Shown one piece after another: positions 1 to 10,728 of a DNA stretch of 64,000 nt. Numbering within the stretch: position 1 is the stretch's first letter; each line of letters opens with the position of its first letter. Source of the DNA: Dryas octopetala (Eukaryota > Streptophyta > Magnoliopsida > Rosales > Rosaceae); NCBI GenBank assembly GCA_963921425.1, contig OY992836.1:20625889-20689888 (forward strand), written 5' to 3'. A program made the translations under genes and the position numbers. Below the pieces are notes generated by a model that ran no database searches, was not told the DNA's origin, and was given only the letters and a program-made list of their open reading frames with translations.

Positions 1-207
1 ACCACATGTCCCCCTAACACGGGGCAGGCAAGTTCTTCTCCTACATTAGGCTGTTTGTCTTGACTCTTGTGCATTGGATCATTTCCAATATCAACTGCTA
101 TGCAGTTAGCAGCGCGGTTTGTGCTGTTTGCTTTTGTACGGACGTTGGGTCCCACCAACAAGTCGTGAGAAGAACTTGCCTTCCCCCGTGTTAGGGGGAC
201 AGGTGGT
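1..207. repeat. Inverted-repeat (MITE-like) remnant at window edge
   Basis: Bases 1-40 and 167-207 are near-perfect reverse complements sharing the core CCCCCTAACACGGGG and AGGCAAGTTCTTCTC. About 125 bp of unrelated sequence lies between. A weaker third match sits near 281-300. This fits a small terminal-inverted-repeat element, but the left edge is cut by the window, so neither full length nor target duplication can be judged. Confidence 0.55.
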
Positions 208-811
208 GTCACAAAAGAGAAAAAAAACAGAGAGAGAAAGAGAGGAGAGAGATAGAGAGAGAGGGATGCCAGATGGTGAAACAGGGGGTGCAGGCAAGTT
301 TTATTCACAAGTCGTTCTCTTCCTTTCTGAAATAAGGTTGCGCAAAAAACTGCTTTTGGTAGTCATTTGTCGTTTGCAAATGAATGAATAGTGGTGGTGG
401 CGCTTTTGTTGGTTAAGGCTATGCTAACATGCACCGTTTGCTATATGGCCTTCTGCGCACGGTACTGAGTGCTGTCCATGGCGTATCAATTTTATGGGAT
501 CTCAACATCCGATCAGGTGTTCAATTGCTTATTTCAGAAATAAAAACTCAATATTGCGGAACAACATATTTAAATTGCTAAAACCGAGCAACTGAGCGTA
601 GACATTACATATATATAGAACAAAACAGACACTAATCGGAAATGCAGAAATAAAATATACGATTATGAACACAATTTAGCAACAAAGCATATTAGAAAAT
701 AAAATCATTACTTACCATTCTAATAGCAAAGTTATTGAATATAAGTTTTTTTTTTTTTTTTTTTAAGTTATCGATATAAGCATAACTTTTCAGTTGTCAT
801 TATTTGAATTT
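208..811. other. Intergenic, no gene seen
   Basis: A purine-rich GAGA tract lies at about 218-265 and an oligo-T run near 749-764. No open frame has coding character or splice structure. The 90-residue frame through the GA tract is low-complexity. Confidence 0.5.
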
Positions 812-828
812 AAAGGAATATTGTTGTT

Positions 829-876
829 CCTTTTTCTTTGGGCTTCGGCCCCCATTGTACAAAAAAAGAAAAAAAA
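829..876 (+). mobile_element. Tiny 5'-truncated retroposon (LINE-like 3' end) with target duplication
   Basis: A 48-bp insert containing GGGCTTCGGCCCCCATTGTAC and ending in an A-rich tail is flanked by a 17-bp direct repeat, AAAGGAATATTGTTGTT, at 812-828 and 877-893. Poly-A plus a long target duplication is the signature of target-primed reverse transcription. The motif before the tail resembles plant L1 3' ends as I recall them; the family is inferred. Confidence 0.6.
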
Positions 877-893
877 AAAGGAATATTGTTGTT

Positions 894-1481
894 GTTTAAC
901 GAATCAAATCACTGGCTAGTGTACTCAAATCTTAAATTTTTGGTATACTTGAGGTCAAAATGAGAGATCAAGAAGTTCGAACTATGGGGTACATATTTAC
1001 TACCACTAGAGTTACAAAAATGTCGCTTCCTTTATTGAATTCAAAGTTGCAATTACACAGCTGGCAGATTGGTATATCAATCACAAGGTTGAGATTTTCT
1101 CTGTATGTAGTTGTATTTTATTTTAGGTAAGAAAAATGTAAGTTATTTAACAAAAAATTTGAAAACTCAAATGGATAACTTAATATAGAATTTGATTTTA
1201 TTTGTATCAACTCGTCAAATTTTTGTGGTCAACTTAGAAAATTACATCAAATAGATGTGAAATTTCGAATTAATGAACTGATATGATCTGCCATGCTTGA
1301 AGCCTAATGCAGTCAAAGAAGGCCATGTATTTATGAAAGGTCTATCCTCTCACATGCATTAAATCCAAAACCAATATTCTCTCTCTCTTTCTCTAAAGTG
1401 CTTTAGGCTCATATACAGAGGAGTAGAGAAAAACAACTAATTAATATTGTAAATTGTGTCATAATTTTATGCAAAAGAGAC
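894..1481. other. Intergenic, AT-rich, no gene seen
   Basis: No coding frame or RNA gene is evident. A CT-rich stretch occurs at about 1378-1396. Confidence 0.5.
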
Positions 1482-1573
1482 TAAGGTGCAGAAATTACAG
1501 AAAACAGACTAATTAAAGTGCAAAAGTTACACAAAACAGACATTAAAGTGCAGAAATTACATCAAACAACAAG
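1482..1573. repeat. Three-copy direct tandem repeat (~30 bp)
   Basis: Three diverged units begin at 1482, 1514 and 1544, sharing TAAAGTGCAGAAATTAC followed by an AAACAGAC-like segment. They lie just past the 3' end of the minus-strand membrane-protein frame. Confidence 0.6.
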
Positions 1574-1579
1574 AAGAGG

Positions 1580-3129
1580 CTAGAGTGCGAAAAACATCAA
1601 ACCAGACAGACCGACTGAAGTGGCGATAAGATTTGAGGTACGAATCGGAAGAAGAGGACGCCTAAGAGGATCCTGGGAGTCTCCTTCTCTGCGAGTCTCC
1701 TCCTGCTCCGATCCTTGGTCTGGATCTGGCAGGGAAGTGCATATCGCGAGAATGAAGCCAAGAGCAACAACATGGTGGTGCTTCATAACTATTTGATCCC
1801 ATAGCTGTGTTAGACCTTCACTGATAGTTATTCCCAACGCGCCGGCAAAGTCGAAAGCTAAAATAGACATTCCCATCGTCTGGGCTGTGGTCAAATCAAA
1901 TGACCATGCTTCTCTTAGCAGGGATATAGCCCCGCGCGCAGTAGAACCAACAACAAGAAGCACAAACATAAGCATATGAGGATTCGGCGTTGCTTTACCA
2001 GTGAGTTCGACTAGTACAAGGCTTGGTAGTGTTGCAAGCATCAAAAAGACGGCACCCTTATATTTTGCTAGAAGGGTCTTGGGCACCAAAAGTGCTGCAA
2101 GCATTTCAGCACACAGCCCTCCGTAGATACCAAAATAGACAAGACCATCTGATACTTGTAAAAACATCAATAAAAGTAGATCCAAGTGCAAAATCAACAT
2201 TACCGGGGGTACTGCTTTGAACTGGAGCAATATGCTCTCGGATGACCCCTAGAGCAAAACTGCAATATCTGGAGCTTTGAACTGTTGGAACCCATTTCTC
2301 TGTGACCAAAACCCCAAAAGAGCCGAAAGGGTCCAAGACTAAGATAACCATTCCTATAGTCTGTTGGCTCCGTGGGTTCGTCCTCTATCTCTGGAGCGAC
2401 CGGGCAAGTTTCGGCAACTTTGTAGCTCGGTGTTTGTTTCTGAGGGATGAAGCCGCTGCGCCTGGGAAACGTGAGATTTTTCGGGTGAATCATCTGTTTT
2501 TCACTTCATTCCATGGTGGTGGTGAAATGAGAGAGATGTTCTGGGTTCATTCCATAGTTGCCACTTTCTGGGGAGCATGCATCATCTACGCTCGAGATCT
2601 ACTTAAAGCTGTTCCGTTCCTTGCAGATATACTGAAGCAAAGCATGGAAAGGCACATGCAAATGAATCGAGCATGCCTGTTGAGAGTGCCGCGGCGGCAG
2701 GTCTCGAGAACGGGAACAGCTTTGAGTAGATCTTGAGCGTAGATGATGCATGCTCCCCAGAAGTGGCAACTATCGAATGAACCCAGAACATCTCTCCCAT
2801 TTCACCACCACCATGGAATGAAGTGAAAAACAGATGATTCACCCGAAAAATCCCACGTTTCCCAGGCGCAGCAGCTTCATCCCTCAGAAACAAACACCGA
2901 GCTACAAAGTTGCCAAAACTTGTCCGGTTGCTCCAGAGATCAAGGACGAACCCACGGAGCCTCTCCTCACGTATAGATTGGCCACTGAAGCCACTAACAC
3001 AGTCGCCACAACGTTCTCAGTGAGCGCATCCAACAGTAACACTAGAGTCTCAGATTCGCACTTAGGGCGTATGAGTTTGCTCTTAATACAATCGCAAATC
3101 AATCGCTGGACCAAAAAAATGGCTGTCAA
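1580..3129 (-). pseudogene. Rearranged membrane-protein gene of unknown family, probable pseudogene
   Basis: The best-preserved part is the minus-strand frame 2230-1580 (up to 216 aa). It has several hydrophobic stretches, for example around VFLMLATLPSLVLVEL and MLMFVLLVVG, and a polar tail. A GT-AG pair could remove 55 bases near 2150-2204, joining the upstream frame that starts at 2351 (MVILVLDPFGSFG), but that is shorter than normal for a plant intron. A further frame at 3129-2902 has a hydrophobic segment, ENVVATVLVASVANLYV. Between these pieces the gene is interrupted by a long inverted duplication (2366-2961), so no continuous model fits. I do not recognise the family. Hydrophobicity suggests a multipass membrane protein. 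A living gene would need unusual splicing through the hairpin; a rearranged relic is likelier. Confidence 0.4.
2366..2961. repeat. Long near-perfect inverted repeat (hairpin), ~255-bp arms
   Basis: The left arm (2366-2620) reads as the reverse complement of the right arm (2708-2961) over almost its full length, with few mismatches. The loop is about 87 bp. Both arms encode the same peptide in opposite orientations (RVNHLFFTSFHGGGEM can be read from each). The ends show no transposon-type termini, so this looks like an inverted duplication of local sequence. Confidence 0.85.
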
Positions 3130-3386
3130 AATATGACATTGAATACACGCTTGCCATTTTTGACAGAGATGGAGCCGAGATCGAGAGATTGTCGGAGATT
3201 ATTTGGTAGTGTTTATCTAAAAGGGAGGGCCGCCTCGATCTTAGGGTTTCCTTCGCTTAAGTTGCTGTGTCTGAAAGGCCTTTTACAAGTATCCCAAGGC
3301 AAATGCTGACGTGGCTGGCTAGGGCACAGACAATTTCACATTTTTTTTTTTCTTTGTTCAATTATCGGTAGTTCAATTGCATTAAT

Positions 3387-4388
3387 TAGGGGTGGGCACG
3401 GTGCGGTTCAGCTCAATTCACCCTGAGAACCATGCACCGCGCCAGAAGTATTCTATCGGTGTGGTTCGGTGTTGTGTACTGGACAAAGTGGGAAAAAACC
3501 AAACCAAACCAAACCATTGCAAGGACGGTTTGGTTCGGTGCAACGTGCACGGTTTTGGGTTCAAAAGTTTGGGCCTAAGTCCAATTATTTTGTTGGTACT
3601 CACATTTGATTTTTTAATTTTTTGGCCACACAATTGGGTTTTTGAACTACCATTCTACCAATTAAACAAATACAAATACAACTTTGAACTTTGTTTAACT
3701 TGCTTAGTACTTAAAATTTTAAAATAAATCCAACCTGCTTAAGTTATAAGTTATAACTATATATAAGATTATATATAACTACTATAGAGTAATGAGTATA
3801 GCATATATATAACTATATACTACTATAGTATATACTAGTATACTACTATAACTATATATTACTTATATAGTTATATATAACTACTGTAGTATGTATACAA
3901 CTATATACTAAGTTACTAACTATATAGTTATATACTAAGTTTATATATAACTATATATACATAAAACATTATTATATAAACTATAGACTATAGAGTATAT
4001 AGAAATAGAATATACTAATTTTATTATATAAGATATAACTAAAATTATATACTAAAACATTATTATATATATAGAATATTAAACTCATAGGGTTATATAA
4101 AATATATTTTAGGGTCTAAAAAAAAATGTATAAAAATGTATACAATGTGTACAAAAATGTATAAAATGTGCATAAAAATATATAATTATATTTTTTAAAA
4201 ATTACATGGTGCGGTTCAGGTTGGTTCGGGCAAAGTGAGCATGAAATCGGAACCGGAACCGTTCATATACGGTTTGGTTCGATTTTGTTTACGATGTTGA
4301 CTTTTTTGATCAACTCGGTGTATTTTCGATTTTTATTCGGTTGATTTAGTTCGGTGTTTCGGTGCGTCGGTTATTATGCCCACCCCTA
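3387..4388. mobile_element. Non-autonomous hAT-type transposon, complete
   Basis: The terminal inverted repeats TAGGGGTGGGCA (3387-3398) and TGCCCACCCCTA (4377-4388) are exact. The 8-bp target duplication GCATTAAT is exact on both sides (3379-3386 and 4389-4396). An 8-bp duplication with this TIR is typical of hAT elements. Subterminal regions contain repeated GGTTCGGT-like motifs in both orientations. The middle (about 3720-4200) is a dense TATATAACTA-type AT tract able to fold on itself. There is no transposase frame. Confidence 0.88.
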
Positions 4389-4396
4389 GCATTAAT

Positions 4397-5786
4397 TAGC
4401 TTTAACTTTTAAGGACTTCCCATGCACAATAAGACAAATCATAAGTGGGTTTCCATGCACATTTGAGGAAATAAAGTTTTGAGTTGATCACAACTCCAAG
4501 ATCTATCTGGCCAATTATAATGGAACTTTCTCCCGATTATCTTATTATGTGTGCTTTCAAGTCTTACTAAAAATAAATGAAATTTACTTTGAAAAAGTAA
4601 TAAATCATTTAAATCCCATTACTTTGTCTTATTAGTCCAGACAAAGGAGTAATTTTGTTAAGTATACAAAAAGAGTTATTTCAATTTTAGAATTCAAAAT
4701 AACACTGCTTAGCCACCAAAATAAGGAACTGAGCTTCTTCAAATTTCACCAAATAATAATCATGAAATTATAATGTAACATACGATGTTTAAGGTAGCAA
4801 CACAAGGCACCCCTTAAACAAATGAACTGAGAAGGTTGGTCCTAAAACCAGGGACAAAAGAGTGACCCAATAATCAATATGCTAGCAAGAGACAAAAGGA
4901 TGGTCCTAAAATTAGGGACTAAGCCTTTTTAAATTTATGGCATTGGATAGGTGGAGAAATAATTGGGTATCACTATAACACAGACACGTAAAATTTAAAT
5001 TGTCTATATTCTTGGGATTATAGTTGCAACCAAATATTTATTATTATGTTATTAGATTTTATTATTTGTTTAAACTATTGGCTTCCACTTCTGATTAATA
5101 CGTATTCTCTTCCGGGCATCACATACGAGTACTCTCATGCAGCCTACCCCTCCTTATATATGCCATCAATTCTGGACTGAACCCCCCACCTCTGACCTCT
5201 CGTTCCCTATCCCAGCAATATACGTAACATACATAAAACCACAGCGCTTTGTTCTTCCAACACTGAAAAAAGCCCTATCTTTTGCTTGATGAACAAGCCC
5301 ATAATGTTGTTTGCTGCCAAATGAGGTTAAAGAGGGAAAAGAATATACAGTATCTATTGATCTATACAACAGTACGTGCATGACCATGACCATTAGAAGC
5401 CTTGACAAAAATATTACAAATTAAGCCACAATCAAAGTCTTACCTGTTCGGCTGTTCCTACCTTATTGACAAGTTTTCAGGACAATCCAACTATTGAAGC
5501 TCTTTCCTTCACTAACTTCAGCCTCTGTCTATATGCTACCCTATTATAGCCTATTACATACAGGCGATTGCAAAAATAACACCTACCTTGACTAACTCTA
5601 CGGGAAGATCGATCCTCTTTAGATTGCACATGATGATAGTGGACGGCAAAATTTAACCATGTCTCAGCATGTGCACTTCCTGGTGCTCCCAAACTATTTA
5701 CACAAAGAAGACCTATAGTTGCTAATACAAGAGAGAGGGGGGAGGGAGAGAGATGCAGTTCAACATGTGGCTCAGCTTCGCTGTTG
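4397..5786. other. Intergenic plus presumed 3' UTR of the PB1 kinase
   Basis: No real coding frame. Two short related phrases, each with GGTCCTAAAA followed by AGGGAC, occur near 4838-4853 and 4902-4918. The part nearest 5786 is probably 3' UTR of the minus-strand kinase and contains a GA-rich stretch at about 5729-5752. Confidence 0.5.
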
Positions 5787-8700
5787 TCACTTGATGTTCA
5801 TGGCAGCTGACATTGCACGTAGTTCCTTTGCAATTTCTGAGAAGGGGGGCCTAGAGTGAGGATCAGATGACCAGCATCTCTCCATCAATGATCTCCATGT
5901 TGGATCGCACCAGCTTGGGATTTCAGGTCGGAGGTTGGCTTTGATTATACCAGCTGAAAACATCACAAGAAATTTTGATCATCCATAAACAGTAAAACAA
6001 GTTAGTGGTACTACTTTCATCTGATAACCTATAAGGAATATATACATATATAGAAGTAACAATTAATCACAAAAGATGACAAATCATAGGGGATGTTATC
6101 ATGAAGACATGTATCTAAGATCTGCATGAACTCTCCCTAGTATTCCCAATTAAGAGTTGAAATGGGATTTATAAAGATATTCAATTAAGTGGATAAGGAA
6201 ATTGATCATTACCTATTATTGCCTCTGAGCGCATGTTGGCATAGGGTTCCTCCCCAGTCAAGAGTTCCCACATCACAATTCCAAACGAGTACACATCAAC
6301 CTACATATAAGTACAAAAGAAGTCATTGAAAATCAGTAAAGTGATTAACGAAAGATATTAAAAAAAAAAAAAATTTTGATCATTTAAGAGTGACCATCCT
6401 TTACCTTTTCTGTCACCAAATTGTTCTTGCTGTTCAAAAGCTCTGGAGCCATCCATGGTATGGTACCTCGTACTCCACCAGAAACGAGTGTCCTCTGCTT
6501 GATTTTTGATAAGCCCAGATCACCAATCTGAATACATTGAGGCGAAATTTCAAATTCATAAGGAGGGAAAAACAGAAGTATATGGAGGCAATGGTATTCT
6601 TGTTGATTGTCATGCACCAGCCATAAATGACGAGAAATAAAGTAGAAGAAATTCTAATAAAAAACACCAAAACTTCTTCTCATGGTGGATACCTTGCAAA
6701 CTGGCCGTTGAGGGTCCCTCATATTCACAAGGAAGTTATGTGACTTCAAATCAAAATGGACAATGCTTTTCTCATGAAGATATTCCATACCAAAAGCTGC
6801 ATCCATTGCTATTATAAGCCTCTTCCGACGATCAATAGTTCTGTAAATCAGAAATGGAACATGAGGAAATGATTCTCCTGCACTAGTCCCTATTCATTAC
6901 AAGGTCTATGAGAATGTATGGGAAAATAAAAAGGGAGGGAGGGGGGGGATGACTAAAGATAAGAGAGTCAGAATATGCACCACAATTTCAGAATTGTAGT
7001 TGTATAAGAAGAGCAACTACAAATTAGTGCCACACTCAATTGACAGCATACTGCCCATGCTCTTACCAATTCAAGATGCAGGACTTTCAAACTACATTCA
7101 TCAAACAACTGAAGTGAAATTTGTACTTCAATATATGATAGACCCTGGTACACACACTGACACAACATGTATCTTGTCATTTTTTTCATGACTATACAAA
7201 GAATTCAAATCATTTGTTACCATCTTGCATTTTAAATGTTCTGGATTATCTCCAGACTAATATTAAAGATTGGTGCACTTACAATCATATTACTGCAACT
7301 GCCATATCCTTGGATTGTTTTACCACTACTGTACATGTTGCAAAGCTATGTAAAAAATAAAATTTAAGTTTAAATAACAATGAGCAAGCATGCCCTGTGT
7401 TGATATGTATAGACAACTACCAGGCATAAACTGTACAAGAAAGTAAAACAAAAATGAATCCTCAATTTGTATTATGCTCTACTGGCAGAATAAAAGAAGG
7501 ATAAAACCTTATATCATGCTATGAAGACGAGATAGTATTTATCTTACCGATCTTTTCTTCGCAGAACTTGCTTTAAGGAGCCATTCACCATGTACTCTGT
7601 CACTGTTGCCAAATCTGTCACCGGTCCATCTGTCACTACCCCATAGAATGCCACAATATTTGGATGATGAAGCTGAGCTAGAATGTGAGCTTCCTTCCAA
7701 AAGTCAGCAAGCTGCAGAGAAGTAAAAAGAAAGAATTAACACATAACATGCAGGTAAATAATTCACCAATATAATAGTGATAACAACCTAGAGATTTTTT
7801 CTCTCCTCACTTTCTTTCTTTCTACTCCAGCAAGCATGAAAATCAGATAACTACTTCATTCGTAAGAAGTGATTAACAAACAGAAATATAATATAATTAC
7901 CAATCGATCCTCCAGTGTGCCTTCAGTAAAGCAACTCGGCTTAATCTTTTTTATGGCAACATCAGAGCCCTTCCATTTCCCATAGTAAACAGTTCCATAT
8001 GTGCCCGAACCAAGTTCTTTTATGAACTCAAGGTCAGAATTTTTTATAGTCTGCATAACAAGGTAGAAACAAGCATTCAATCTTATATTCCATTCAGTCT
8101 CCACAGGCTTATGAAGCAGAATTGTCTATGTTCCAAAGTTACCTGCAGCTCTCGAGTGGCTAGATGAGTATAATACGCAGTCAGGTCACTGGAGGTTCCA
8201 CCAATTACTTTAGGGCCTCGAAGACTTTCTCCATTGTTGGCCTAAGAAAACAGAATCATAAGTCAAAGCTGAGGGAAGATTACTTCCAATAGTAAAATAG
8301 TAAATCCACTAAAAAAATATAGCAGATTTTTTTTCTCTTCTTCTGATTTCTTATTTCTTGGGAGAATGAGATAAAATGTTTTACAAGTAATTACCTTTTC
8401 ATCAATGCTTAAAGTAGATGGATGGTCCTGTTGAACCTCCTCATTATGCGCACTATCCTTCTCTGCCTTCGCTGAAGTCTGGAAATAAGGAGTATATGCA
8501 GCTACATTTGATTCATCAACTTGAGGGCCTGAGATAAATTGTCCTTCATCCATGAGATCTATAGGCTTTGATTGACGTTTTAGCTCGGAATCAGGAGAAT
8601 CAACAGTACTAGCATGAGATGCTTCTTTGGATGATGACAGTGAAAGGTTACACAAAGAAATTTTCACTGAAGCTGTTACTCCACTATGTGAACCTTGTAT

Positions 8701-10728
8701 TTCATTAGTGCCACTCTCATAATTGCTTAAAGAGTTGATGACTGTTTCCCCATTAGGCAACTTATTATCGCATGCCAATCCAATTTCAATGCTACATCCC
8801 ACACCGCTTGAATAGCCAGAGATGTTGGCAACCTTCCGAGAGTCTATCAGGCACGTATCCTTCTCAAGATCACAATGCATAGGCTCAGAATTTCTGGACA
8901 CTCCATGAACATTTTCATATGAATACCGATATGGACCTTCACACTTCCCAAAATCATAACCAGTTAAGAGATCTTCCTGAGCATCCATTGTCCTCACAGG
9001 TGGCAATGAACTCCCAGTGGCATCAGAATTCAAGATAGATTGATCACCTACTCTAGTAAATGCACCATAGGAACCTAAACAATATTCCTTAGGATTGAAA
9101 TTACTATGCTGTGAAGGTGCAGGGCCACTCTGTTTACCTTGTTTCTCATAACCATAATGGACATCAATCAAGGATATGTCTTTCATTGCATGCTCTGAAT
9201 CCATCATTCTCACCCTTTCTTCCATTGCCTGCTCAGAAAAACCAGAACAATGCCTCCATGAATTCGGATGATATACTCTCATAGGTTGCCCCTGCTTTGC
9301 AATGTTCAAATTTGGCCTAAGCCCAGGGTACCATTTCCTTATTGGAAGCCTCCCATCCAATCTAACAGCTCGATGGTTCCCCATCTCAGCTATGTTGCTC
9401 TGATGGTTCCGAACATGGTATGGATAACACCGCTGATTTCTAGCATCATTCATACCAAATCTATGGCTACGAATGCTGCTATTTAAGCCACCCCACACCC
9501 TATCACCAGTATAAGAAGATTTCACAGGACACACAGTTCCAACCAAAGAATCACCACAAGAATGACAACTTAAAAGATTCTTTACGGAACCAAAATTGGC
9601 TTCCCAAGGCATAATGTTCTCTCTGTTCAGATTGCTAGCCATTCCAGTGTTTCCCAAATCCTGCTTAGCGTCACAACCATTACACATAAGTTTCATACCA
9701 GAAGCATTCAGTGATTTCGAACACTGTGTTGCTGCCACTGATTGACTATACATCCCAACCCCATTACACAAAACCTGACCAGACCTCCCTGAAAGACACT
9801 GCTTATAACTATTAGTTTCCACGCGCAAATTCCCATCTCTGGGATTCAATGGATGGGACTTAGATGCTGAAAAATTCACTAGATTACCACAATTCCCAAC
9901 TCTGTTCTCTAACAAGTCCCCTCTTTTACACTGGTCCTCAAAACCCCGATTCATGACAGCTCTGCTCATTAAGACTTGCTGTTCAGGGCCTAAATCTATA
10001 AGAGGGCGTTCATATGACTCACACTTTTGGTTCTCAAAGCAACCAATTTCCATATCACCCTCATTAGCACCAAAACCCAAACCACGGGAAAAACCTCGAA
10101 CTAAAGCCGATTGCTTTGCTAACAATTGCTGTTTCAACACCATCTTTCTCAGCGATTCATCACAATACCGCACAGCCCCTAAGTTTTTACCCACCACCTT
10201 ATCATCTACCTGAGCTCCACATAAACGGTGGTGAGTCTCAATATTTTGGCTCTCACACTCAAACCCATTACTAAAGTTGGCTGCTTTCACGCAATTCACA
10301 TAAACATTAACATTACCGTTGTCATTGCTACAAACAAAGACCCAGAGCCTCGCGGGCTTACCGTAGAGCTCGAGCTTGTCGTACTCGTCGATCATGAACC
10401 GAACGTCGTCGTCTGAGGCGATGAGGACGAGAGGGGTGGTGTCGGAGTCGGAGTCGGAGCCGGAGTTGGAGCCCAATCCGGGAAGCTGGTATTTGAGGGT
10501 GAATGAAAGAATGTTGGGGCAAAGATCCGAAATCTTTGATCGGAGCTTCGAGAACCCGATGCTCCGGTCCACGGACACGATTCTGGCTTCGCCGCCAACG
10601 TAGCGGAGCTTCCCAGAAGGTGGTCTGGGTTGGAATGCGCCATTGAAGCTGCAGACCAGCTTGAGCTTCTTGGGTTGGTTGGTGGGCCTTTTGCGACGAG
10701 AGAGAGGTGGTTCTTTCATGGATGTCAT
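5787..10728 (-). CDS. PB1-domain Raf-like MAPKK kinase, last exon frameshifted
   Basis: Eight coding exons on the minus strand: 10728-8395, 8241-8143, 8050-7901, 7711-7548, 6840-6693, 6527-6405, 6300-6213 and 5954-5787, all with GT-AG borders. The N-terminus (about residues 22-135) is a PB1 domain with the family block [13 protein letters not shown] long low-similarity region follows. The kinase domain starts near residue 812: glycine loop GSGTYG (825-830), Lys845 in VAIKK, catalytic HFDLK (Asp946), and DLG (968-970) where most kinases have DFG, a variant I recall in plant Raf-like kinases. The family is a soluble MAPKKK-like Ser/Thr kinase. The last exon has four T where three would keep the frame (5940-5943), so the reading stops after about 1,045 residues instead of about 1,090, losing the C-terminal lobe end. 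The ATG at 10728 is preceded by a CT-rich leader. The gene identity is secure; whether this allele works is not. Confidence 0.88.

Noticed and set aside
2302..2736. 144-codon plus-strand frame
   Set aside because: It runs through the left arm of the long inverted repeat; the same peptide is encoded in reverse by the other arm, so it is a by-product of the duplication.
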